Origin: Paracoccaceae bacterium
GTDB lineage: Bacteria; Pseudomonadota; Alphaproteobacteria; Rhodobacterales; Rhodobacteraceae
Assembly: GCA_003500165.1 (NCBI GenBank)
Contig: DNSZ01000279.1
Span: 1-20,131, forward strand
Direction: 5' to 3'
DNA length: 20,131 bases
The notes under the pieces were generated by a model, which saw only the letters and a program-made list of their open reading frames with translations, ran no database searches and was not told the DNA's origin. Position numbers and translations under genes: made by a program. This document shows, piece by piece, positions 7,925 to 14,887 of this stretch. The stretch's first letter is position 1; every line of letters starts with the position of its first letter.

Positions 7925-8652
7925 TTTGCGGGCTCCTCGGCGCCCAGATAGGCCTCGATCACGGCGGGGTCGTTCTTGACCACATCGGGCGGGCCATCGG
8001 CGATCAACTCACCGAAATTGAGCACCAGAAGCCGCTGCGAAAGGGCAAAGATCGCGTCCATCTGATGCGAGATCAAGAGGATCGCCTTGCCCGCCGCATT
8101 CACCCGCCGGATATAGGCATAGATCACCTCCATCAGTTTGGGGTGCACGCCGGCGAACGGCTCGTCGAGCACGATCACATCGGGGTCGAGCATCAGCAGC
8201 CGCCCCAGTTCCAGCAGCTTCTGCTGGCCGCCCGACAGCGCGCGGGCATATTCGTTGCGCAGATGGTCGATGGTGAGGAACTCCAGCACCTCCATCGCCT
8301 GGGCGCGCAGCGCCGCCTTGCCCTGCGCGTGGCCCAGCGCCAGCGCCGGCACATAAAGGTTCTCCAGCACCGTCATGCGCCGGAACGAGCGGGTGACCTG
8401 AAAGGTCCGGCCAAGGCCGGCGCGCGCCACCTGATAGGGCTGCAACTGGTCGATCCGGTGTTCGTTCAGATAGACCGTGCCGCTTGACGGGGTAATCGCG
8501 CCGTCAAGGATGTTGGTCATCGTCGTCTTGCCCGCCCCGTTCGGGCCGAGGACACCGATCAGTTCGGGGCCCTTCACCTCGAACGTCACACCCTTCAGCG
8601 CGTGGTTGCCGCCAAAGCGCTTTTCCAGCCGGTTGACCTGCAGATGGATCAT
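7921..8652 (-). CDS. livG: LIV-type amino-acid ABC transporter ATPase, LivG-like
   Basis: A 243-residue ABC ATPase beginning MIHLQVNRLEKRFGG. Walker A is GPNGAGKTT (36-44), the signature LSGGQQK is at 139-145, Walker B VIVLDEPFAGVHP spans 159-171, and the switch histidine lies in LISHQMD (H196). LivG proteins carry the longer segment between Walker A and the signature seen here (GRTFQVTRSFRRMTVLENL, about 81-99). The ATG at 8652 overlaps the livM stop (ATGA) and the stop overlaps livF, so the ATPases are made in step with the permease. The frame stays open far upstream through livM, but that is GC-rich shadow reading; the ATG chosen gives the normal family length. Confidence 0.93.
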   Translation of the reverse strand: MIHLQVNRLEKRFGGNHALKGVTFEVKGPELIGVLGPNGAGKTTMTNILDGAITPSSGTVYLNEHRIDQLQPYQVARAGLGRTFQVTRSFRRMTVLENLYVPALALGHAQGKAALRAQAMEVLEFLTIDHLRNEYARALSGGQQKLLELGRLLMLDPDVIVLDEPFAGVHPKLMEVIYAYIRRVNAAGKAILLISHQMDAIFALSQRLLVLNFGELIADGPPDVVKNDPAVIEAYLGAEEPAK

Positions 8653-9902
8653 TCCGGCACCTCGGCCGCGTCGGCCCGGTGCGGGCCGCCGCCGGGGCCG
8701 GTCAGGGTGGCGGTGCGCTTTTCCACCGTTTCGGCGGCCACGCCGGCGCGGCGGAACCGGTCGATCAGCGGCGCGATCAGCCCGTTGCGAAAGAACCGCA
8801 GCGTGACCATCAGCAAGAGCCCGAAGAACACCAGCCGCCAGGTGGTCATGTCGACCTCGACGCCGCCGATGGTAAACGAGGTGCGCAACACCTCCAGCAT
8901 GATCTGCAGAAAGATCGCGCCCAGTGCTGCGGCGACGAAATTCTCGATCCCGCCGATCACGGCCATCGCGACGACCAGGCTCATCTGCAGCAAGAACAGC
9001 ATGTTCGGCGTGACGATCTGGACGTAATGCGCCTGCACCGCGCCCGCCGTGGCTGCCATCGCACAGGTGATGGTGAACACCACCACCTTGTAGCGCGTGG
9101 TGTTGACCCCCAGTGCCGCGGCGGCGTCCTGATCCTCGCGCAGGGCGCGGACGAACAGCCCAAAGCGCGAGCGCGCCAGCCATGTCAGGATCGCGAGGCA
9201 CAGCAGCAACAGCCCGAACATCGCGTAATAGGGCGGGATCTTGTCGGTCGGCCCGAATGCCTGGCCGAACAGCGTCACGCCGTCGGGAAACAGCGGCGGC
9301 AATTCCATGCCCGCCTGACCGCGGGTGATGTCGATCTCGGCCGAGATCACGGCCTTCACGATCTCGGAAAAGCCAAGCGTGAAGAGCGCCAGATAGGCCG
9401 CGCGCAGACGCAGCACCAGGATGCCGACAAGAAACCCGGCCAGCCCGCCCATGAGCGTGCCCAGAACGATGCCGAGCCAGATCGGCATCCGCGTGACCGA
9501 CACGCTGCCGTCCCAGGCGGTCATCGCCTGGCGCAGGCAATCCTGATCGAGCGTGGTCGAGGTCACGCCGATCGGGTTGACCACCACCAGCCAGTTTCCG
9601 AAGAAAGGTATCTCGCGGCACAGGCCGGTCGCCTCGCCGGTGATCCAGAAATAATGGCCGAACAGCGCCGCCGTATAGGCGCCGATCGCCATGAACGCCA
9701 TGTGTCCAAAGGAAAACTGCCCGGCATAGCCCGCCAGCATCGACCAGCTTGCCGACAGGATCGCATAGAAGAACGCCGTGATCAGGACATGCATCACATA
9801 GTCGTAATTCCCGCCGGTATAGACCAGCGGGAACAGCGCAAAGAAAAGGATCAGCAGGACGCCGGCGGCGTTCGGTATCTGGCGCTGAAACTCTGGCCGC
9901 AT
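8649..9902 (-). CDS. livM: LIV-type amino-acid ABC transporter permease, LivM-like
   Basis: A 417-residue inner-membrane permease with many hydrophobic segments and the family hallmarks AGYAGQFSFGHMAFMAIGAY (57-76), LRLRAAYLALFTLGF (164-178), an ITRGQAG segment (192-198) and the ATPase-coupling RALREDQDAAAALGVN. It forms the translocation channel with LivH. Between the GHMAF helix and the next membrane helix there is a long soluble loop (about residues 83-140) containing two cysteines (C95, C122), larger than in ordinary LivM. The C-terminal 35 residues are hydrophilic. Start choice: ATG 9902 is preceded by a GGGGGG Shine-Dalgarno-like tract just after the livH stop; in-frame ATGs at 9929 and 9944 would overlap livH and add 9 or 14 residues, and cannot be ruled out. 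Confidence 0.9.
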   Translation of the reverse strand: MRPEFQRQIPNAAGVLLILFFALFPLVYTGGNYDYVMHVLITAFFYAILSASWSMLAGYAGQFSFGHMAFMAIGAYTAALFGHYFWITGEATGLCREIPFFGNWLVVVNPIGVTSTTLDQDCLRQAMTAWDGSVSVTRMPIWLGIVLGTLMGGLAGFLVGILVLRLRAAYLALFTLGFSEIVKAVISAEIDITRGQAGMELPPLFPDGVTLFGQAFGPTDKIPPYYAMFGLLLLCLAILTWLARSRFGLFVRALREDQDAAAALGVNTTRYKVVVFTITCAMAATAGAVQAHYVQIVTPNMLFLLQMSLVVAMAVIGGIENFVAAALGAIFLQIMLEVLRTSFTIGGVEVDMTTWRLVFFGLLLMVTLRFFRNGLIAPLIDRFRRAGVAAETVEKRTATLTGPGGGPHRADAAEVPE

Positions 9903-9915
9903 CGCCGGCCCCCCG

Positions 9916-11184
9916 TCAGAACTGGCCATGGGCGCCGCCGGCAAAGCGGCGGCCGAACAGCCCGGTGGGACGCAACAGCAGCGTCAGCGTCAGCACGATC
10001 ATGCCATAGGCGGGGATATAGCTGGCGGCCTTCTGGGCGTTCGGGATGCAGCCCGTCCCCGCGGCCTCGACCAGCCCGACAAGGATGCCGCCGATGAACG
10101 CGCCCGGCAGCGAACCGAGCCCGCCCAGCACCACGATGACAAAGGACCGCATGGCCGGGATCGCGCCGACCTGCGGCAGCCAGGAAAACGCCTGCACCAG
10201 AAGCGCACCGGCAAGTGCCGCGATCATCCCGCCGAGCGCAAAGGCCAGCATGTTCATCTTGTCGGGGTCGATCCCGGCAATCGCCGCCGCCTCGCGATCC
10301 TGGGCGACGGCGCGCAGCGCCCGGCCCTGCCAGGTGCGGTGCAGAAAGAACAACAGCGCCAACAGCACCAGGATACAGGTTACCGCGGCGACGAAGCGCG
10401 GGTTCGAGATGGTGACCAGATCGAAGAACTCGATGCTGCCGCGCCGCGTCTGGACGAGGGGCGCCGCCGCTTCGGCGGGCCACTCCCAGCGCGGAAAGTC
10501 GATGAAACGCTGCGCCTTCACCGGGCTCGCCCCATGCAGCGCCTGGACGAGGTATTGCAGGGTGAAGGCCAGGCCGAAGGTCGCCAGGATGCCGTATTCC
10601 ACCGGCCGGTCGACGCGGCCGTGATACATCGGCGTCAGCATCAGCCGCTCGAAGGTCGCGCCGATCAGCATCGCGATGGCGCAGGCCGCGACCACCGCCG
10701 CCAGCGGGTTCAGCCCCGGAAGCCAGACCGCCGTCAGGTAATAGACCAGCATGCCGCCGATCATGTAGAACTCGCCATGGGCAAAGCTGACCACGCCGAG
10801 GATCGAGAAGATCAGCGTCAGCCCAAGCGCCATGAAACCGTAGATGATGCCGATGATCAGGCCATTGGTGATCTGGCTGGCGACAAACTCGCCGTTCGAC
10901 ACGCAGTTGTTCTGCGGATCGGCAAAGGCAAAGGCCGCCGCGATCAGAACCACCGCCAGCAACGTGACGCCGACGATGATCCTGCCCGTCAGCTGCGGTG
11001 TGCGCGCCCAAAGCGCGATCAGCGCAACAGGCCCCAGCGCGGCGCCGGCCATCGCGCCGACAAAGCCCGCATTGGTGGTATCGAGGTCGCGGGCGAAATA
11101 GCGCTGCCGCAACAGCAGGCTGCCGGCGATGCCCCAGGCGATCATCCAGCCGATGACGCCCCAGAAGATGCCTGGTGTTTCCAA
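9916..11184 (-). CDS. livH: LIV-type amino-acid ABC transporter permease, LivH-like, with N-terminal extension
   Basis: A 422-residue permease whose canonical LivH body begins at about residue 103 (SQITNGLIIGIIYGFMALGL) and includes VVSFAHGEFYMIGG (131-144), RAVAQDREAAAIAGID and VIVVLGGLGSLPGAFIGG. A usual LivH is around 290-310 residues. The first about 100 residues form an extra region with roughly three hydrophobic segments (about 6-25, 40-60, 68-88) and a short loop DPQNNC (89-94). The extension is in frame, has no stop, and starts at an ATG 80 bases after the binding-protein gene, so it is probably translated, though an internal start near residue 103 is not excluded. Partner of LivM in the inner membrane; substrate set by the operon's binding protein. 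Confidence 0.9.
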   Translation of the reverse strand: METPGIFWGVIGWMIAWGIAGSLLLRQRYFARDLDTTNAGFVGAMAGAALGPVALIALWARTPQLTGRIIVGVTLLAVVLIAAAFAFADPQNNCVSNGEFVASQITNGLIIGIIYGFMALGLTLIFSILGVVSFAHGEFYMIGGMLVYYLTAVWLPGLNPLAAVVAACAIAMLIGATFERLMLTPMYHGRVDRPVEYGILATFGLAFTLQYLVQALHGASPVKAQRFIDFPRWEWPAEAAAPLVQTRRGSIEFFDLVTISNPRFVAAVTCILVLLALLFFLHRTWQGRALRAVAQDREAAAIAGIDPDKMNMLAFALGGMIAALAGALLVQAFSWLPQVGAIPAMRSFVIVVLGGLGSLPGAFIGGILVGLVEAAGTGCIPNAQKAASYIPAYGMIVLTLTLLLRPTGLFGRRFAGGAHGQF

Positions 11185-11232
11185 GCGACCGCTCCCCGTG
11201 CCCGGATCGGCCCCGGGTCATGCCAGGCGGAC

Positions 11233-11254
11233 GGCCCCGGGCTGCCCCGGGGCC
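11233..11254 (-). repeat. Perfect 9-bp GC hairpin between the binding-protein gene and livH
   Basis: GGCCCCGGG (11233-11241) pairs perfectly with CCCGGGGCC (11246-11254) around a four-base loop. On the transcript it begins 11 bases after the binding-protein stop and lies about 50 bases before livH. There is no following U-run, so full termination is unlikely. Such intercistronic hairpins are known to protect the upstream message and to let the periplasmic binding protein be made in excess over the membrane subunits. That role here is inferred from position. Confidence 0.5.
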
Positions 11255-11264
11255 GGCCGCGTCG

Positions 11265-12518
11265 TCACTGGTTGACGAAGACCGGATCGGCCGTCTTGTA
11301 GGCCTCGGGATAGACGATCGCCGCCTCGGTCGAGGACTGCCCCTCGACCTGGTACTGGATCATGGTGATCGCCGGGTCGGGCCACTGGTGCCACCATTCG
11401 TCGCCCTTGCCGTCCTCGCTGGGATCACGCTTCAGGCCGTAATCGAAATAGATCGTCCCCAGCGTCCCCTCGTGACGGATGTCTTCCAGCGCCATCACGA
11501 TCGCATCGCCATCGGTCGACCCGGCCTCTTCGATCGCCTGGGCGAGGATGGCGATGGAATCGTAGGCTTCCATCGCATAGCTTTCGACATCCGACTTGCC
11601 GGTGCGTTCCTTGTAGACCGCGGCGAATGCCTTGCCCTTTTCGGTGAACTGGCTTTCGGGCACCCCGATCCGCTGGACAAAGGCATATTGCCCGTCCGGC
11701 ACGTTCTCCCAATAGGCGCCCGATTCCAGCGCATCCTGACCGGTCTGGAACGGGATGTCGAGCGGCCCGATGCCGGCATCGGCAGCCTGCTGGGTGAAGT
11801 TGTAGGCCGCCTCGCCGGTCACCAGCGTGATGATCATGTCCGGATCCTCGGCCATGATCCGGTTGACGATGCCCGAATAGTCCTGGGTGCCGATATCGAC
11901 CGAGAAGATCACCGATTCGACGCCGTTCTCGTTCAGACCCTTGGCCGTCTCCTGGCTCGCCGGAATGCCGTAATCGGTGTTCTCGGTCAGGATCGCGACC
12001 TTTTCGACCCCCGGCACGGTCAGCGCGAATTCCCAGATGATGTTCGAGGTCCAGGACGACAGCGGCGCGATGCGGAAGATGTATTTCTGCTTGTCGCCGG
12101 TGATGGTGTCGTTCCAGGTCTCGGCAAAGACGACCGGGATGCCGCGATCGTTGGCCACATCCTTCGACGCCACCCCGACCGAGCTGTGATAGCCGCCACC
12201 CACGGCCACCACGCCATCCTGGGTGATCAGCCGCTCCATGATCGCCACGGCGCGCTCGGGCAGGCCCTCGGAATCGCCGATCACCACCTCGATCCCGCAG
12301 CCCAGGACACCGCCCGCGGCGTTGATGTCTTCCTCGGCGATCAGCATCGCGTCGCGCATCGCCTCGCCGCCGACGACGGTGCCGGGCGCCGATAGCGGCG
12401 CCAGCGCGCCGATCCTGATCGGGCAGGACACGTCCTGCGCGGTGGCCGCCCCGGCAACCAGCGCAAGCGTGCTGGTGGCGACGAGCAGGAACTTTCCGGT
12501 AAGGCTGGACTTGGTCAT
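11265..12518 (-). CDS. livJ: LIV-type ABC transporter periplasmic substrate-binding protein
   Basis: A 417-residue type I periplasmic binding protein (Peripla_BP_6). Residues 1-27 form a Sec signal peptide with a basic start, a hydrophobic core LLVATSTLALVAGAA and an ATA/Q cleavage site. The mature part shows RIGALAPLSAPG (35-46), a GEAMRDAMLIAEEDINAAGG helix (51-70), ITQDGVVAVGGGYHSS and VAILTENTDYG, all usual for this family. Only two cysteines are present, C32 and C74, close enough to form one disulfide after export. It should capture the substrate in the periplasm for LivHMGF. The ATG at 12518 has a good Shine-Dalgarno and produces a proper signal peptide, so the start is firm. First gene of the eleven-gene operon. 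The symbol is family-level; the acidic-residue pattern does not tell whether the ligand is a branched-chain, acidic, D- or beta-amino acid. Confidence 0.93.
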   Translation of the reverse strand: MTKSSLTGKFLLVATSTLALVAGAATAQDVSCPIRIGALAPLSAPGTVVGGEAMRDAMLIAEEDINAAGGVLGCGIEVVIGDSEGLPERAVAIMERLITQDGVVAVGGGYHSSVGVASKDVANDRGIPVVFAETWNDTITGDKQKYIFRIAPLSSWTSNIIWEFALTVPGVEKVAILTENTDYGIPASQETAKGLNENGVESVIFSVDIGTQDYSGIVNRIMAEDPDMIITLVTGEAAYNFTQQAADAGIGPLDIPFQTGQDALESGAYWENVPDGQYAFVQRIGVPESQFTEKGKAFAAVYKERTGKSDVESYAMEAYDSIAILAQAIEEAGSTDGDAIVMALEDIRHEGTLGTIYFDYGLKRDPSEDGKGDEWWHQWPDPAITMIQYQVEGQSSTEAAIVYPEAYKTADPVFVNQ

Positions 12519-13096
12519 CTGCGGGCTCTCCCTGTCCGCTGGGCCGGCCTGTGCGCCGGCGTTGTTTCGGTGCTGCGATTCGCTCGCTTGTGCGGCAAGC
12601 TTAGTGGACAGGCCGGGCGGGATGCAAACGGCCGCATCGCGGCGCCCCCGGCGGCGGGTCAGCTCAGCACCATCCAGACCACGACGGCGGCCCGCAGGGC
12701 GCCCATCCTCCGGTTGAGCGCTTGCGCGGCGGTGACCGCAAGGGCGGCAAGCGATAGCCGGCATTGGCCGGGGTGGTGGCGCGAAACCCAGACCGCGCGC
12801 CCTTCGCGGCAAAGAACGGATTGCCCGGCCCGGGGCTGTGGGCCATCGGCAACCGGATCGGAAACAGCGTGCCTTGTGCCATGCGGGGCCTCGCTGGCGC
12901 GCGGATTGCAGGATCGGCGGCGCGCCGCCGACGCGACCCGGTTCCTTCGCAAGCCGGCGCCGGGGCGGCCCCGCGCCGGGATGCCGGCGGGCCTTGGCGC
13001 CCGCCCGCGCCTGGTCTAAGGACAGGCCGGGCAGGCCGGGGGTGCGGAATGCGCGGGCAGCATGATGGCAGAGAACGGGGCGGCAAGGCTGACCGG
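12519..13096. other. 578-bp divergent intergenic region without a supported gene
   Basis: This stretch separates the minus-strand catabolic operon from the plus-strand lytic transglycosylase and must hold the promoters of both. No clear sigma70 boxes could be picked out by eye in the GC-rich sequence. Several frames are open on both strands but their translations are arginine/proline/alanine-rich shadow-like sequence; one minus frame ends with a short hydrophobic tail (MGALRAAVVVWMVLS, stop at about 12659) after a GGAGG, which is too little to call. A 13-bp direct repeat (GGACAGGCCGGGC) occurs at 12606-12618 and again at 13020-13032, bracketing most of the region. A decayed gene or small element is possible but unproven. 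Confidence 0.5.
12526..12533 (-). promoter_or_regulatory. Ribosome binding site of the binding-protein gene
   Basis: AGGGAGAG on the minus strand lies 7 bases upstream of the ATG at 12518. It decides this start over the longer open frame that runs further upstream and places the signal peptide at the true N-terminus. Confidence 0.7.
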
Positions 13097-13579
13097 ATGC
13101 GCCGCCGCATGGCCGGCGCCATCGCGGCGGCGCTCATCGGCATGGCCGGCTGTTCGGCGCCGGTCGAACCCCGGCCGGTGCTGCCGCTGCAGCCCGGGGA
13201 AACGCCCGAACTGCGTGGCCTGATCAACGAATATGCCGACCGCTATCAGGTGCCGCGAGAGCTTGTGCACAAGGTCGTCCAGCGCGAAAGCGACTATCGG
13301 CCGGCCGCCCGCAACGGCCCCTATTACGGGATGATGCAGATTCTGCCGGCGACCGCCCGCGGCATGGGGTTTCAGGGCCGGCCCGAGGATCTGCTCGATG
13401 CCGAAACCAACCTGACCTATGCCGTGAAATATCTGCGCGGCGCCTGGCTGGTGTCGGATGGCGACATGGATTCGGCGGTCATGTGGTATGCGCGCGGCTA
13501 TTACTACGAAGCCCGCGACCGCTGCCTGCTGGTCGCCACGGGTCTGCGCACCAGCGAGGTCGCGAAACACTGCCGATAG
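13097..13579 (+). CDS. Small lytic transglycosylase, SLT-domain lipoprotein
   Basis: A 160-residue protein with a signal sequence ending in GMAGC (lipobox-like, C19 as lipidation site), followed by a transglycosylase SLT domain from about residue 36. The catalytic glutamate sits in VQRESDYRP (E64); YGMMQILPATARGMG (77-91) and NLTYAVKYLRG (105-115) are the usual substrate-cleft motifs. It should cut the MurNAc-GlcNAc bond of peptidoglycan with formation of 1,6-anhydro-MurNAc, working in the periplasm from the membrane. Two cysteines (C143, C159) near the C-terminus may form a disulfide. The ATG at 13097 is chosen because it produces the lipoprotein signal; AAGG lies 8 bases upstream. The frame is open further upstream but that part has no family signal. 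It converges on the DegT gene, so it stands alone. Confidence 0.88.
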   Translation: MRRRMAGAIAAALIGMAGCSAPVEPRPVLPLQPGETPELRGLINEYADRYQVPRELVHKVVQRESDYRPAARNGPYYGMMQILPATARGMGFQGRPEDLLDAETNLTYAVKYLRGAWLVSDGDMDSAVMWYARGYYYEARDRCLLVATGLRTSEVAKHCR

Positions 13580-13638
13580 CGGCGCAACCGTTGCATCTGC
13601 GCGCCACGCGCGGTCCCGTGCGCACGCTGGCCGGTGGA

Positions 13639-14844
13639 TCAGGCGGCGCGGGTGGCTGCCGCCCGGGCGGCCTCGGCGCCGATGATCCGCGCGATGGTGG
13701 CACAATCGGCCTCGGTGAAGGTCAGCGGCAACCGCATGTCGAGCAGACGGGCCAGGATCGCGTCGGTCTTCGGCAGGCGCTGCGGCCCGGCCCAGGCCCA
13801 GTGATCATAGCGCGAGGTGAACCCATGCGGCGCGTCGGCGCCGAACCATTTGAGTTCCACGCCGCGCCCCGCACAGCCGGCCACGAAACCGGCGATGGCA
13901 TCCGCCGTCAGCCCCGGCATCCGGAACTGGAACGACGAGCCGACGAAGGATTCGCGCGCCGGCCGGTCGATCAGGACGATCCCGGGCGCGCCCCGCAGCC
14001 CGTCCTCGACCGCGCGGTAAAGCCGGTTCCAGCGGGCCACCCGGTCGGGCAGCACGGCCAGTTGCGGGCGCAGGACGGCGGCGCGCAGATTGTCCATCCG
14101 GCCCGAGATATTGGGCACCTCGAAAGCCAGCCCGTCATAGGCCGCCCGCTCGGGCCCCGCCCCGTGCCGGTCCATGAACATGTAGGAGCCCGACAGGACC
14201 GTGGCGCGCGCCATGATGGCGGGATCGTCCGAGGCGATCAGCCCGCCCTCGCCCGAGTTGATATGCTTGTAGGTCTGGGTGGAATAGCAGGCGACCGCGC
14301 CGTGCCGGCCCGACGCCACCCCGTCCCAGGACGCGCCCATCGTATGCGCGCAATCCTCGATCACCGTCAGCCCGGCCGCCCGGGCCACCGCCATCAGCGC
14401 CGCCATGTCCGCGATATGCCCGCGCATGTGGCTGAGCATCAGCAGGCGCGCGCCGGTCTCCCGCGCCATGGCCGCCAGATCGTCAAGGTCGATGGTCAGT
14501 GCCTCGGTCGTCTCGACGAACACGGGCCGCGCGCCCACGGCCGCAATCGCCCCCGGCACCGGGGCGAGCGTGAAGCCGTTCGACAGCACGGGTTCGCCGG
14601 GCCGCACGCCCACGGCCCGCAAGGCGGTGGCGAGCGCGTAGCCGCCCGAGGCGACGGCGAGGCAGTACCGCGCCCCGGTGAAGGCGGCGAAATCGGCCTC
14701 CAGCCGGGCGGCCTCGGCGGTCTCGCCGGGGCCGGTGTTGTAGCGGTGCAGCCGTCCCGTCTGCATCACCGACAGGGCGGCAGCGATGCCTTCCTCGGGG
14801 ATCGGCTCCTGCCGGGTGAAACTGCCATCGAACCGCTCGGTCAT
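13639..14844 (-). CDS. DegT/DnrJ/EryC1/StrS family PLP-dependent aminotransferase
   Basis: A 401-residue fold-type I aminotransferase. Visible elements are the N-terminal GPGETAEAARLEADFAAFTG (38-57) and CLAVASGGYALATAL (61-75), which bind the cofactor phosphate, VIEDCAHTMGASW (161-173) with the pyridine-pairing D164, and the Schiff-base lysine in STQTYKHINSGEGG (K193). The GEGG turn after the lysine is diagnostic for this family, which mostly aminates keto-sugars for polysaccharides, LPS or antibiotics, although some members are not sugar enzymes. The HINSGEGG variant and the lack of any nucleotide-sugar gene next to it make the substrate uncertain. It is transcribed alone or with the methyltransferase-nuclease gene 43 bases upstream. 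Confidence 0.88.
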   Translation of the reverse strand: MTERFDGSFTRQEPIPEEGIAAALSVMQTGRLHRYNTGPGETAEAARLEADFAAFTGARYCLAVASGGYALATALRAVGVRPGEPVLSNGFTLAPVPGAIAAVGARPVFVETTEALTIDLDDLAAMARETGARLLMLSHMRGHIADMAALMAVARAAGLTVIEDCAHTMGASWDGVASGRHGAVACYSTQTYKHINSGEGGLIASDDPAIMARATVLSGSYMFMDRHGAGPERAAYDGLAFEVPNISGRMDNLRAAVLRPQLAVLPDRVARWNRLYRAVEDGLRGAPGIVLIDRPARESFVGSSFQFRMPGLTADAIAGFVAGCAGRGVELKWFGADAPHGFTSRYDHWAWAGPQRLPKTDAILARLLDMRLPLTFTEADCATIARIIGAEAARAAATRAA

Positions 14845-14887
14845 GGGCCTTACCTGCGGCGCCTGCCCGGCCCCGTCAAGCGCCCGC

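Noticed and set aside
5111..7951. A very long plus-strand open frame (over 900 codons) opposite the BKACE, aminotransferase and livF genes
   Set aside because: Its translation is histidine/arginine/glutamine-rich with no family motifs and mirrors the codon bias of three well-recognised minus-strand genes; it is a GC-rich antisense shadow.
8679..11301. Long plus-strand open frames opposite livM and livH
   Set aside because: Low-complexity Q/H/R/D-rich translations, exactly antisense to membrane helices; no start signal or motif.
12659..13227. Minus-strand open frames upstream of the transglycosylase
   Set aside because: Arginine/proline/alanine-rich without motifs, partly overlapping the transglycosylase; one ends in a hydrophobic tail that is too short to call a gene.
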